The translations under genes and the position numbers were made by a program. A stretch of DNA of 64,000 nucleotides, taken from NCBI RefSeq assembly GCF_900101455.1, contig NZ_FMZJ01000015.1, forward strand, positions 1-64,000. The letters are read 5' to 3'. Of the stretch, positions 35,583-44,969 are shown one piece after another (positions within the stretch are counted from its first letter, which is position 1; each line of letters starts with the position of its first letter). The stretch is from Sphingomonas sp. YR710. Its GTDB lineage: Bacteria; Pseudomonadota; Alphaproteobacteria; Sphingomonadales; Sphingomonadaceae. Below the pieces are notes generated by a model, which was not told the DNA's origin, searched no databases, and saw only the letters and a program-made list of their open reading frames with translations.

Positions 35583-38015
35583 ATGGTGGATTTCATTGGC
35601 GGTCCGGGAAATGACCGCATCTTTTCGGATGGCGGCGGGTCGATTGATGGCGGCGGGGGCATCGATACGCTGAACCTCGACCTGTCGGGCGCGTCTGCCG
35701 GCGCGGTACTTGATCTGACCGGTGCCTTTTCAGGCAGCACGTCGACGCTGAACGGTCACACGATCACCGGCATCGAACAATATGTGCAGATCATCGGCAC
35801 GCCGTTCGACGATATGATCACCGTCGGCGATGCATCGCAGGGCTATGACGGCACGATCACCTATGACGGCAATCCCGGCGTCTATGGCGGCGACGGCAAT
35901 GATACGCTGATCGGCGGCGCGGCGGGCAATTATCTGTTCGGCGGCACCGGCAACGACACGCTGATGGGCGGCGATGGCAGCGACTATCTCGATGGCGGTA
36001 CCGGCATCAACCATCTCGATGGCGGCGATGGGCGCGACTATGCCTATATCGATCTCGGCGGAACCGCGGGCAATATCAATCTGGTGATCGGGAGCACTCC
36101 CGATGCGGTCTATACAGAAACGGTGAACGGCATCGCCGCCAGCAGCTTCGCCAATATCGAAGCCGGCGAGATCATCGGCAGTTCGGGCAACGATGTGCTC
36201 GGCGTGCGCCTCGCCGGCGTAGCATCGTGGGGATTTATCGGTGCGGGCGGCAATGATACGCTCGTCGTCGATTTTGGCGCTTCGGCGGTGACCGCCAGCA
36301 CCAATGTCGGCGTAAATGCGATTACCCACAGCCTGGCCGGGGATAGCGGCACGATCAGCTATGACGGCTTCCAGCATCTGATCTTCACCGCCGGTTCGGG
36401 CGGTGGCACGATCACCGGCTTTGTGGGTAGCGATACGCTGACCAGCGGCGCCGGCAACGATCTCTTCGACGGGGCCGGCGGCATCGATACGGCGAGCTAT
36501 GCCAATGCGGGTTCCGGCGTCACCGTGTCGCTGGCGATCACGGCCGCGCAGGATACGATCGGCGATGGCACCGATACGCTGGCCAATATCGAGAATCTTA
36601 CGGGTTCGGCTTTCGGCGATACGCTGACCGGCGATGCCGGCAACAATGTGTTGAACGGCGGCGCGGGGGACGACGTACTGCAGGGCGGGCTGGGCGAGGA
36701 CGTGCTGAACGGCGGCGACGGTTTCGACTATGCCTCATTTGCGGATGCCACTGCCGCGGTGCGCGCCTCGCTGGCGATCACCACCAGTCAGCAGACGCTG
36801 GTCGGGCACGATACATTTATCTCGATCGAGGGCATCATCGGATCGGCTTTCGGCGACATTCTGACCGGCAATGACGGCGACAACATCATCAATGGCGGCG
36901 CCGGCAACGATACGATCCGCGCCGGCGCCGGCAACGATCTGCTGATCGGCGGCGCTGGCAGCGACATATTGGACGGCGGTGATGGCATCGACACGGCGAG
37001 CTACGCCGACGATCTCGCGGGCGTCACCGTGTCGCTGGCGATCGGTGGCCTGCAGCATACGATCGGCAGCAAGAACGATACGTTGATCAGCATCGAGAAT
37101 CTCAAGGGCTCGGCCCATGACGACCATCTGACCGGCGACGCCGGCGCCAATGCGATCGATGGCGGCGATGGCAACGACGTGATCGAAGGCGGTGGCGGCA
37201 ACGATATCCTCTCGGGCGGGCTGGGTCTCGACACGCTGAGCTACGCGCATGCGGATGCCGGCGTCAGCGTGTCGCTCGCTCTATCGGGGATCCAGAGCAC
37301 GATCGGGGCGGGATCGGACGTGGTCTCGGGCTTCGAAAATCTCACCGGCTCGGCCTTCGCGGACATGCTCAGCGGCGACGACGACGCCAATGTCATCACG
37401 GGCGGCGCGGGTGACGATCATATCTTCGCGGCCGGCGGCGACGACTTCATCCATGCCGGCCTGGGCAACGACATGATCGACGGTGGTGCCGGCTATGACA
37501 TGTTGGTGTATGACGATGCGACGAGCGCAATTGTGCTCTCACTGGCAACCGGTACGGCCACGGGCGGGGGCGGCAGCGACAGCTTCAACGGCATCGAGGG
37601 CGCGATCGGATCGCGGTTCAGCGACACGTTGACCGGCGACGCGGGCGCGAACACGATCTCGGGCATGCAGGGCAATGACGTGATCACCGGCGGCGGCGGC
37701 GCGGATATCCTGACCGGCGGGAGCGGCGGCGACCGCTTCGTCCTGACCCACGCGAGCGACAGCGCGGTCGGCGCCGACGATGTCATCACCGACTTCAGTT
37801 CCGCCGAGCACGACCGGATCGATCTGCGCCTGCTGCCCGGCAAGTTCACCTTCATCGGCGACAGTGCGTTCGACGGCCACGCCGGCGAGGTGCATTACAC
37901 GACCAGCGGATCGGATCTGCTGGTCAGCGGCGACATCGACGGCGACGGCCATGCCGATTTCGAGATCAAGCTGATCGGCATTCAGGATATCGAGGCGCAC
38001 GACTTCTTTGTGTGA
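35583..38015 (+). CDS. RTX calcium-binding repeat protein with serralysin-like C-terminus
   Basis: An 810-residue acidic protein made almost entirely of glycine-aspartate nonapeptides (GGxGxDxLx, for example GGAGDDVLQGGLGEDVLNGG) that bind calcium and fold as parallel beta-rolls. Blocks of about 100 to 110 residues repeat four to five times, each opening like DTASYANAGSGVTVSLAI and followed by an ENLTGSAFGDTLTGD-type line. The end (ITDFSSAEHDRIDLRLLPG to the final AHDFFV) matches the M10 serralysin C-terminal region that serves as type I secretion signal. No protease domain or type I transporter is present, so an adhesin or surface-layer role is possible. Confidence 0.9.
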   Translation: MVDFIGGPGNDRIFSDGGGSIDGGGGIDTLNLDLSGASAGAVLDLTGAFSGSTSTLNGHTITGIEQYVQIIGTPFDDMITVGDASQGYDGTITYDGNPGVYGGDGNDTLIGGAAGNYLFGGTGNDTLMGGDGSDYLDGGTGINHLDGGDGRDYAYIDLGGTAGNINLVIGSTPDAVYTETVNGIAASSFANIEAGEIIGSSGNDVLGVRLAGVASWGFIGAGGNDTLVVDFGASAVTASTNVGVNAITHSLAGDSGTISYDGFQHLIFTAGSGGGTITGFVGSDTLTSGAGNDLFDGAGGIDTASYANAGSGVTVSLAITAAQDTIGDGTDTLANIENLTGSAFGDTLTGDAGNNVLNGGAGDDVLQGGLGEDVLNGGDGFDYASFADATAAVRASLAITTSQQTLVGHDTFISIEGIIGSAFGDILTGNDGDNIINGGAGNDTIRAGAGNDLLIGGAGSDILDGGDGIDTASYADDLAGVTVSLAIGGLQHTIGSKNDTLISIENLKGSAHDDHLTGDAGANAIDGGDGNDVIEGGGGNDILSGGLGLDTLSYAHADAGVSVSLALSGIQSTIGAGSDVVSGFENLTGSAFADMLSGDDDANVITGGAGDDHIFAAGGDDFIHAGLGNDMIDGGAGYDMLVYDDATSAIVLSLATGTATGGGGSDSFNGIEGAIGSRFSDTLTGDAGANTISGMQGNDVITGGGGADILTGGSGGDRFVLTHASDSAVGADDVITDFSSAEHDRIDLRLLPGKFTFIGDSAFDGHAGEVHYTTSGSDLLVSGDIDGDGHADFEIKLIGIQDIEAHDFFV

Positions 38016-38066
38016 CGCCGCAAGCGTGCGCCCGCCCCAATCGCCTGGTCCGCTGGCAATCCGCCC

Positions 38067-38378
38067 TCAGCTGGTCGGTGATGACGCGTCCGTTGGCGCC
38101 GTTCCGGCTTCGGCGGCGATGTCGCGGCCGCAATGCTTGCACACCAAGGCTTCGGACTTGATCAGCTCGGCGCAGTAAGGGCACTTCTTCGCGCTGCCCT
38201 GTGCCACTTCGGCAGCTTCCTTCCTCGCGGTGTTGCCCATGAACAGGGTGATGATGACCCCGATCGGGCCGAGCAGAAATGCCACGAAGAAGCCGGCAAT
38301 CGCGCTGCCGCCTTTGCTCGATGCAATGATGGCGCCCAAGATCCCGCAGAGCAGCCAGAGTGCAATGATACCGCCCAT
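38067..38378 (-). CDS. Small membrane protein with C-terminal zinc ribbon
   Basis: A 103-residue protein with two hydrophobic helices (IIALWLLCGILGAIIA and IAGFFVAFLLGPIGVIITLF) and a cytoplasmic zinc ribbon formed by CPYC and CKHCG near residues 66-83. GGGGGAA precedes the ATG. Its function is unknown. It lies convergent to the RTX gene and divergent from ku. Confidence 0.75.
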   Translation of the reverse strand: MGGIIALWLLCGILGAIIASSKGGSAIAGFFVAFLLGPIGVIITLFMGNTARKEAAEVAQGSAKKCPYCAELIKSEALVCKHCGRDIAAEAGTAPTDASSPTS

Positions 38379-38508
38379 ATGTTCCCCCGAACCAACGCGA
38401 CGAACAGATTATCATCAATCGGGCAGCCGTCCATAGTTGGCGGCCATTGGGAACATCCTGAGCGGCCGCGCTTTGACTCGGCATATTTCTTCGCATGAGG
38501 ATTTCATC

Positions 38509-39372
38509 ATGGCCGCGCGCGCATATTGGCAGGGGCAGATCAGGCTCGCGCTCGTCTCGATTCCGGTCGAGATCTACAGCGCGACCAGCAGCACCGCCGA
38601 GGTCAGCTTCCGGCAGATCCACGAGCCGTCGGGCAAGCCCGTCAAATATGAAAAGGTCGTGCCGGGGATCGGTCCGATCGACGTCGACGAGATCGTGAAG
38701 GGTTATGAGGTCGAGAAGGGCAGCTATGTGCTGCTTGAGCAGGACGAGATCGATGCGGTCAAGCTGGAGAGCAAGCGGACGCTGGAGCTGACCCAGTTCG
38801 TTGACGCGCACGAGATCGACGTGCTCTATTACGAGAAGCCCTATTTCGTGGTGCCGGCCGACGAACTGGCCGAACAGGCGTTCATCGTGCTGCGCGAGGC
38901 GCTGCGGCGGACCGGCAAGGTGGGGCTGGGGCAGCTGGCGATGCGCGGGCGCGAATATGTCGTCAGCCTGAAGCCGTGCGGGCGCGGCATGGTACTGGAG
39001 ACGCTGCGCTATGCCGACGAGGTGAAGAAGGCGCAGGGCTATTTTCGCGATATTCCCGACGAGACGCCCGATCCGGACCTGCTCGATCTTGCCGAGACCC
39101 TGATCACCAAGAAGACCGCGCCGTTCGACGCGCATGAATTTCACGATCGCTATGTCGATGCGTTGAAGGGGCTGATCGCGAAGAAGCAGAAGGCGAAGGG
39201 CAAGAAGATCCTCGAGGATGTCGAGGAGGAGCCTTCGGGATCGAAGCGCGGCAACGTCATCGACCTGATGGCGGCCTTGCGCAAATCGGTGGAAGGCGGC
39301 GCCCCGGCCAAAGCCGCGCCCGCCAAGGCCAAGGCGCCGGCGAAGAAGGCGCCGGCACGCAAACGGGCCTGA
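38509..39372 (+). CDS. ku: Ku protein for non-homologous end joining
   Basis: A 287-residue bacterial Ku. The N-terminus AYWQGQIRLALVSIPVEIY and the core VVPADELAEQAFIVLREAL, LAMRGREYVV and LRYADEV are diagnostic. As a homodimer it threads onto double-strand DNA ends and recruits LigD. The C-terminal ~35 residues are a lysine-, alanine- and proline-rich tail, typical of extended bacterial Ku and probably DNA-binding. It lies 3 bp before ligD in one operon. Confidence 0.96.
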   Translation: MAARAYWQGQIRLALVSIPVEIYSATSSTAEVSFRQIHEPSGKPVKYEKVVPGIGPIDVDEIVKGYEVEKGSYVLLEQDEIDAVKLESKRTLELTQFVDAHEIDVLYYEKPYFVVPADELAEQAFIVLREALRRTGKVGLGQLAMRGREYVVSLKPCGRGMVLETLRYADEVKKAQGYFRDIPDETPDPDLLDLAETLITKKTAPFDAHEFHDRYVDALKGLIAKKQKAKGKKILEDVEEEPSGSKRGNVIDLMAALRKSVEGGAPAKAAPAKAKAPAKKAPARKRA

Positions 39373-39375
39373 TCG

Positions 39376-41859
39376 ATGGCGGATCTGGCCGAATATCATC
39401 GCAAGCGCGACTTTGCGAAGACCGCCGAGCCCGCGGGGAAGGTGGGCAAGGGCGCGGGCAACCGCTTCATCGTGCAGAAGCATGATGCGACCCGGCTGCA
39501 TTACGACTTTCGCCTCGAGGCCGACGGCGTGCTGAAAAGCTGGGCGGTGACGCGCGGGCCGAGCCTCAATCCCGAAGACCGGCGGCTGGCGGTGCGCACC
39601 GAGGATCATCCGCTGTCTTATGCCGATTTCGAGGGGACGATCCCGGCAAAGGAATATGGCGGCGGCACAGTCATGCTGTGGGACAGCGGCATCTGGGCGC
39701 CCGTCGAAGGCAAAAGCGCGAAGGATATCGACAAGGGGCATCTGCACTTCACGCTGGATGGGAAGCGCATGCGGGGCGAGTGGCTGCTCGTGCGGATGAA
39801 GGGCAAGCCCGGCGAGGCCCGGGAGAACTGGCTGCTGCGCAAGATCGATGATAAGGAAGCCGGCGGCAGCGACGATCTGGTCGCGCGCGAACTGACGAGC
39901 GTGAAGACCGGCCGCACGATGGCCGAGATCGCCGCCGACAAGGCCGGCGAAACCCCGCTTGCGGGCAAGAAGGGCAAGGCGTTCGACCAAGCGATGGCCG
40001 AAGCCGATGGCCATACGAAGCGTAAGGTGAAACGGGTGCGTTCGGCCAGGCCGCCGGCCTTTCATGCGCCGCAACTGGCGACTCTGGTCGATCACGTGCC
40101 GGCCGGAAATCAATGGCTGCACGAAATCAAGTTCGACGGCTATCGCGCGATGATCGCGGCGGCCGGCAGCACCGTGACGATATACACCCGCTCGGGGCTC
40201 GACTGGACCGATAAATTTTCCGAAATCGCCGACCGGATCGCCGCGCTCGATCTGCCGCCGGCGCTGATCGACGGCGAGATCGTCAAGCTCGATGGTGACG
40301 GCAATCCGAACTTCTCCGCGTTGCAGAAGGCGATCAAATCCGAAGGCAGCGCGGGCGGCCTGACGTTGTTCGCGTTCGATCTGCTTTCGGCCGATGGCGA
40401 GGATCTGACCGCGCGGCCGAATATCGAGCGCAAGGAACGGCTGGCGGCGCTGTTGCCACCGGACGATCCGGTGATCCGCGTTTCGGATCATGTGATCGGT
40501 GCCGGTGAGAAATTGTTCGATGCGATGTGCAAGGCCGGGCAGGAAGGCATCATCAGCAAGAAGGCCGACGCGCCCTATCGCGGCACGCGCACCAATGCCT
40601 GGCTCAAGGTGAAGTGCACGCGGCGGCAGGAATTCGTGATCATCGGCTGGAGCGCCAGCAGCGCGAAGAGCCGCCGGTTCCGGTCGCTGCTGCTCGGGCA
40701 GGTTCGCGACGGCAAACTGGTTTATGCCGGCAAGGTCGGCACCGGCTTTGACGGCGACACGATCGACATGCTGGCCGATCTGTTCGCCGTCCGTGCGCAG
40801 GACTCGCCGGCGGCGCTGGTTCCGAGGCCGGAGGCCCGCGGCGCGCACTGGATAAAGCCCGACCTGGTCGCCGAAATCGCCTTTGCCGAATATACGGCCG
40901 ACGATGTTCTGCGCCATGCGAGCTTCATCGCGCTGCGGAGCGACAAAAAGGCGGAGGATGTCCTGCGCGAAGTGCCCAAGCCTGTCGAGGCCGCCGAGTC
41001 GGCATTCCGGATCACCCATCGCGATCGCGTGATTTTTCCGGAATCGAAGGCGACCAAGGGCGATCTCGCCGATTATTATCAGAAGATCGGTCCGCTGATG
41101 CTGCCATGGGCGGCGGGGCGCCCGCTCAGCCTGGTACGCTGCCCACAAGGGCGCGCGCGGCAATGCTTCTTCCAGAAGCACGACGCCGGCACATTCGGCG
41201 AGCATGTCGCGCATATCCCGATCGTCGAGAAGGACGGCCATAAGGAAGATTATATCTATGTCCGAACCGTCGAAGGCCTGCTCGCCTGCGTCCAGATGGG
41301 GACGATCGAGTTTCACGGCTGGGGCGCGCGGATCGAGGATGTCGAAAAGCCGGATCGGATGATCTTCGATCTCGATCCCGATATCGACCTCGATTTCGCC
41401 GATGTGCGGAAGGCGGCACACGATATTCGCGCCGCTTTGTCCGATATCGGCCTGATCAGCTTCGCGATGCTTTCCGGCGGCAAGGGCATCCATGTGGTGG
41501 TGCCGCTCACGCCCGACGCCGATTGGGACGCTGTAAAGGATTTTGCCCGCCGTTTCTCGCTCGCGCTCGCACAGGCCGAGCCCGAACGGTTCGTCGCGAC
41601 GATGTCGAAGGCGAAGCGGAAGGGGCGGATCTTCCTTGACTGGCTGCGCAACCAGCGCGGCGCGACCGCGGTGATGCCCTATGGCGTGCGAGCGCGCGAG
41701 CAGGCGCCGGTCGCCGCGCCTGTGACGTGGGACGAACTGGACGGGTTCGACAAGGCCAGCGCGTTCACGATCGCCGATGCGGGCAGATTGATCGAACGGG
41801 CGGGATCGAAGGCGCTGCGCGGCTGGGGCGTCGCGGCCCAGCATCTGCCGGATGTGTGA
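39376..41859 (+). CDS. ligD: DNA ligase D (phosphoesterase-ligase-polymerase)
   Basis: An 827-residue multifunctional end-joining enzyme with domains in the order phosphoesterase, ligase, polymerase. The 3'-phosphoesterase (residues ~20-190) shows FIVQKHDATRLHYDFRLE and the ending HPLSYADFEG. The ligase domain carries Lys252 in HEIKFDGYRAM and LIDGEIVKLD. The primase-polymerase (from ~540) shows ITHRDRVIFPE, FFQKHD and the catalytic acidic motif FDLDPDIDLDF. It trims, fills and seals ends held by Ku. Full length for the family. Confidence 0.96.
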   Translation: MADLAEYHRKRDFAKTAEPAGKVGKGAGNRFIVQKHDATRLHYDFRLEADGVLKSWAVTRGPSLNPEDRRLAVRTEDHPLSYADFEGTIPAKEYGGGTVMLWDSGIWAPVEGKSAKDIDKGHLHFTLDGKRMRGEWLLVRMKGKPGEARENWLLRKIDDKEAGGSDDLVARELTSVKTGRTMAEIAADKAGETPLAGKKGKAFDQAMAEADGHTKRKVKRVRSARPPAFHAPQLATLVDHVPAGNQWLHEIKFDGYRAMIAAAGSTVTIYTRSGLDWTDKFSEIADRIAALDLPPALIDGEIVKLDGDGNPNFSALQKAIKSEGSAGGLTLFAFDLLSADGEDLTARPNIERKERLAALLPPDDPVIRVSDHVIGAGEKLFDAMCKAGQEGIISKKADAPYRGTRTNAWLKVKCTRRQEFVIIGWSASSAKSRRFRSLLLGQVRDGKLVYAGKVGTGFDGDTIDMLADLFAVRAQDSPAALVPRPEARGAHWIKPDLVAEIAFAEYTADDVLRHASFIALRSDKKAEDVLREVPKPVEAAESAFRITHRDRVIFPESKATKGDLADYYQKIGPLMLPWAAGRPLSLVRCPQGRARQCFFQKHDAGTFGEHVAHIPIVEKDGHKEDYIYVRTVEGLLACVQMGTIEFHGWGARIEDVEKPDRMIFDLDPDIDLDFADVRKAAHDIRAALSDIGLISFAMLSGGKGIHVVVPLTPDADWDAVKDFARRFSLALAQAEPERFVATMSKAKRKGRIFLDWLRNQRGATAVMPYGVRAREQAPVAAPVTWDELDGFDKASAFTIADAGRLIERAGSKALRGWGVAAQHLPDV

Positions 41860-41972
41860 TCTCGCGTAACCGCTCTGCTCGACCGCGTTAATCACTTTTG
41901 CGACATCGACGGGTCCCCGCTCGGTAATCCGAATGGTCCGCTGTGGACCTTCATCAGCGAGGAGGTGTGACC

Positions 41973-42824
41973 CTAGTTTGCGAGGCGGGCGATGATCAGA
42001 TCGAGCAGGGCACGGAGGCGCGCGAGGCGGCGCATGTCGCGATGATAGCCTAGCCACGTCTCGCGCGATGGCGGGTCCTCGCCCAGATCGATGCGTTCGA
42101 TCCCGGCGATCGGGTCGGCCAGCGGACGCGGCAGCACGGCGAGGCCCGTGCCCAATTCGCAGAGTGCCGCTTGCACCTCGCGATTGTTGCTGCGCGAAAC
42201 GATATGCGCCTTCGGTAATATTCGTGTGATCCAGACAACGTCGGGCATGCCTCCGAACGCGTTATCCATCAGTACGAGGGGACAGCCGCGTCCGTCGCCC
42301 GGCTTCGGGTGTGGGCTGCCGACCTTGGCGTAAACACCATATTCGATCCGCGCCAAGCGGCGCGAGACGACTTCGGGTTCGTCGAACGGCATGATCCGGA
42401 ATGCCAGATCGGCTTCCCGTCGCGGCAGGCTGTAGAGTCTTGGATCGGTGAGCAATTCGACCACGACACGCGGCTGGATCTGCGCGAACTCGGCGAGCAC
42501 GGGTGCCACCATTTTCACGCCGAACCAGTCGGAGCACGAGACACGCAGCAACCCTTCCAGCGATCGATCGGCGCCCGCGAGTTCGCGTCGGAGTGCCAGT
42601 GCTTCCTCTTCCATGCGCTCGGCATGACCGAGCATCGCCTGCCCCTCGTCGGTGAGTACGAAACCGTCGCGCGTCCGCTGAAACAGGGTTTGCCCCACCG
42701 CTGCCTCCAGCGCTCGCAATCGACGGCCCATGGTTGGCTGCGTCTGGCCCAGCCGACGTGCGGCTGCGCCGAGCGAACCATCGCGGGCGATCGCCAGGAA
42801 AATAGGAAGGTCGCTCCAGTCCAT
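41973..42824 (-). CDS. LysR-family transcriptional regulator
   Basis: A 283-residue regulator. The winged helix-turn-helix lies in the first 60 residues (FLAIARDGSLGAAARRLGQTQPTMGRRLRALE), followed by an effector domain (VSCSDWFGVKMVAPVLAEF onward). It is transcribed divergently from a quinone reductase-like gene, with a 98-bp gap holding repeats that could be its binding site. It probably controls that gene. Confidence 0.9.
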   Translation of the reverse strand: MDWSDLPIFLAIARDGSLGAAARRLGQTQPTMGRRLRALEAAVGQTLFQRTRDGFVLTDEGQAMLGHAERMEEEALALRRELAGADRSLEGLLRVSCSDWFGVKMVAPVLAEFAQIQPRVVVELLTDPRLYSLPRREADLAFRIMPFDEPEVVSRRLARIEYGVYAKVGSPHPKPGDGRGCPLVLMDNAFGGMPDVVWITRILPKAHIVSRSNNREVQAALCELGTGLAVLPRPLADPIAGIERIDLGEDPPSRETWLGYHRDMRRLARLRALLDLIIARLAN

Positions 42825-42848
42825 TGCAGATCCAAATATAAATGCATG

Positions 42849-42881
42849 GATATCATACCGATATCTTCAATTTCATTCAAT
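42849..42881. promoter_or_regulatory. Candidate LysR binding region
   Basis: GATATC occurs twice 5 bp apart (42849-42854 and 42860-42865), giving a 17-bp inverted-repeat-like site. It is followed by two direct copies of TTCAAT (42866-42871 and 42876-42881). These lie midway between the divergent starts, where a LysR-type protein normally binds. Confidence 0.5.
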
Positions 42882-42922
42882 AATGTTTGGGTCCATCTCA
42901 ATGGTCGAGCAGGAGACACATT

Positions 42923-43918
42923 ATGACCGCCCAGCCGACCATGAAAGCACTTACCCTCGATCATTATGACGCACCGTTCCGTGTACGCGAGATCGCCCGC
43001 CCCGCCCCGAAGTCGGGCGAAGTGCTCGTCCGCATCCATGCGAGCGGCGTCAATCCGCTCGATACGAAGATCCGGTCCGGCGCCGCTGCCCATGCCCGCC
43101 ATCCGCTTCCCAATATCCTTGGCATCGACATGGCCGGCACGGTGGAATCGGTTGGGCCCGGCGTCAGCGCCTTTCGTCCCGGCGACGAAGTCTATGGCAT
43201 GACGGGCGGCGTTGGCGGCATCCAGGGTTCGCTGGCGCAATATGCCGCGGTTGATGCCGATCTGCTGGCACGCAAGCCCGCCAATCTAACAATGCGCGAG
43301 GCAGCCAGCCTCCCGCTCGTCGTAATCACCGCCTGGGAAGGCTTGGTCGATCGCGCCCATGTCAGGCCTGGCATGAAGGTCCTGATACAGGGTGGTGCAG
43401 GCGGCGTCGGGCGGGTCGCCGTCCAGATTGCTTCGGCTTTGGGCGCTGAGGTCTTCGCGACCGATCGCAGCGGCCGCGTGGCAGACATTGAGCGGGTCGG
43501 CGCCACCTTCGTCGATCCTGCCCTGCCCACGGAGGAACAGATTGCCCTCCATGCTGGCGGCATTGGCTTCGACCTGGTCTATGATACGGTTGGCGGCCCC
43601 GTGCTTGATGCGGCGTTCAACCTTATCGGTCGTTTCGGTCACGTGGTGAGCTGTCTTGGTTGGGGTACGCATGCCCTCGCGCCGCTATCGTTCAAGAGCG
43701 GCACCTATTCGGGGGTGTTCACACTGTTGCCGTTGCTCACCGGTATTGGGCGCGCGCGTCATGGCGAAATATTAGGCGAAGCGACACGGTTGATCGAGGC
43801 GGGAAAGCTGATCCCCAAGGTCGATCCGCGCGCGTTCTCACTTGCCGACGCCGAGGCTGCTCACGGCGCGATCACCGACGGCACGGCAACCGGAAAGCTC
43901 GTCGTCAGCATCATCTGA
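42923..43918 (+). CDS. Zinc-independent quinone oxidoreductase-like MDR protein
   Basis: A 331-residue medium-chain reductase. The N-terminal catalytic domain (ASGVNPLDTKIRSG, GIDMAGTVESVGPGV) lacks the zinc-binding cysteines. The cofactor domain has the NADPH-type loop QGGAGGVGRVAVQIA. Such enzymes reduce quinones or enals. AGGAGA precedes the ATG at 42923 by 6 nt, and upstream codons are not needed. Control by the divergent LysR gene is likely. Confidence 0.9.
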   Translation: MTAQPTMKALTLDHYDAPFRVREIARPAPKSGEVLVRIHASGVNPLDTKIRSGAAAHARHPLPNILGIDMAGTVESVGPGVSAFRPGDEVYGMTGGVGGIQGSLAQYAAVDADLLARKPANLTMREAASLPLVVITAWEGLVDRAHVRPGMKVLIQGGAGGVGRVAVQIASALGAEVFATDRSGRVADIERVGATFVDPALPTEEQIALHAGGIGFDLVYDTVGGPVLDAAFNLIGRFGHVVSCLGWGTHALAPLSFKSGTYSGVFTLLPLLTGIGRARHGEILGEATRLIEAGKLIPKVDPRAFSLADAEAAHGAITDGTATGKLVVSII

Positions 43919-44039
43919 GAGTCCGACCTGGGAGCCAAAAGCTGGGTAATTCCTGGACGACGCGATCGCCATTCCACCGGTGCAACGGCTTGAACCCCTT
44001 TCGCGCGGCCGCGTTCTTCCTCCGACACAGGAGGCGATG

Positions 44040-44894
44040 ATGATCGACCAGCAGCAGCCGATGATCCATGAAGATGATCTTCCCGGCCATGAAAGCGGGC
44101 TGGAGCCGAAACCTGAATGGGAGCCGCGTTTCCCCGGATCGGGTCGGCTCACCGGCAAGGTCGCGCTGATCACCGGCGCGGACAGCGGGATCGGTCGCGC
44201 GGTGGCGGCGCTTTTTGCGCGCGAGGGCGCGGACATAGCGATCCTCTATCTGTGCGAGCATGACGATGCCGAGATGACGCGTCAGATCGTGATCGGCGAA
44301 GGCCGGCGCGCGATCGCGATCGCGGGAGACGTCGGCGACAAGGGATTCTGCGATCGTGCGGTGGCGGAAGTGATTGCCCGGTTCGGCAGGCTCGACATTC
44401 TCGTCAACAATGCCGGCGAACAGCATCCCGACCAGGACATCACCGACATTTCCGAGGAGCAGTTGCGGCGCACGTTCCAGACCAACATCTTCGGCATGTT
44501 CTTCATCACGCAGGCGGCTCGCCCGCACCTTGGCGCGGGTGCGGCGATCGTCAACTGCACGTCGGTGACGATGTACGAGGGGAGCAAGGAACTCCTCGAT
44601 TATTCGAGCACCAAAGGTGCGATCACGGCCTTCACGCGCTCGCTTTCGGAAAATCTGGTCGACAAGGGCATTCGGGTCAATGCGGTGGCGCCGGGACCGA
44701 TCTGGACGCCGCTCAATCCCTCGGGTGGTGCGAGCGACGAAAAGCTCAAAAGCTTCGGCAAACATACGCCGATGGGCCGGCCGGGCCAGCCCAATGAGGT
44801 GGCGCCGGCGTTCCTGTTTCTGGCCTGTTCGGATTCGAGCTACATGTCGGGGCAGGTGCTGCACCCGAATGGTGGAACGATCGTTAACGGATAG
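44040..44894 (+). CDS. SDR family oxidoreductase (general stress / YghA-like)
   Basis: A 284-residue SDR of the extended-N-terminus group resembling stress-associated glucose/ribitol-type dehydrogenases. The first ~38 residues (with DLPGHESGLEPKPEWEP) precede the Rossmann motif TGADSGIG. NNAGEQHPDQDI, the catalytic YSSTK and the final GGTIVNG follow. Two adjacent ATGs exist; AGGAGG at 44029-44034 is 5 nt from the second (44040), which is preferred over the first (44037). Confidence 0.88.
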   Translation: MIDQQQPMIHEDDLPGHESGLEPKPEWEPRFPGSGRLTGKVALITGADSGIGRAVAALFAREGADIAILYLCEHDDAEMTRQIVIGEGRRAIAIAGDVGDKGFCDRAVAEVIARFGRLDILVNNAGEQHPDQDITDISEEQLRRTFQTNIFGMFFITQAARPHLGAGAAIVNCTSVTMYEGSKELLDYSSTKGAITAFTRSLSENLVDKGIRVNAVAPGPIWTPLNPSGGASDEKLKSFGKHTPMGRPGQPNEVAPAFLFLACSDSSYMSGQVLHPNGGTIVNG

Positions 44895-44969
44895 GCGACG
44901 GTGCGGCGCCCCTTGTCGCATCCCCGGCAATCGCGATAGAGGCAGGCATCGTTTTATCGGGGGTGTCTG

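Noticed and set aside
35900-37700. Regular short repeats that could be taken for a CRISPR-like array
   Set aside because: They are in frame and encode the glycine-aspartate calcium-binding nonapeptides of the RTX protein.
37966-42057. A 4-kb uninterrupted minus-strand frame opposite ku, ligD and the zinc-ribbon gene
   Set aside because: It is antisense to well-supported genes, is rich in Arg, His and Asp as expected of a shadow of GC-rich codon bias, and has no family features.
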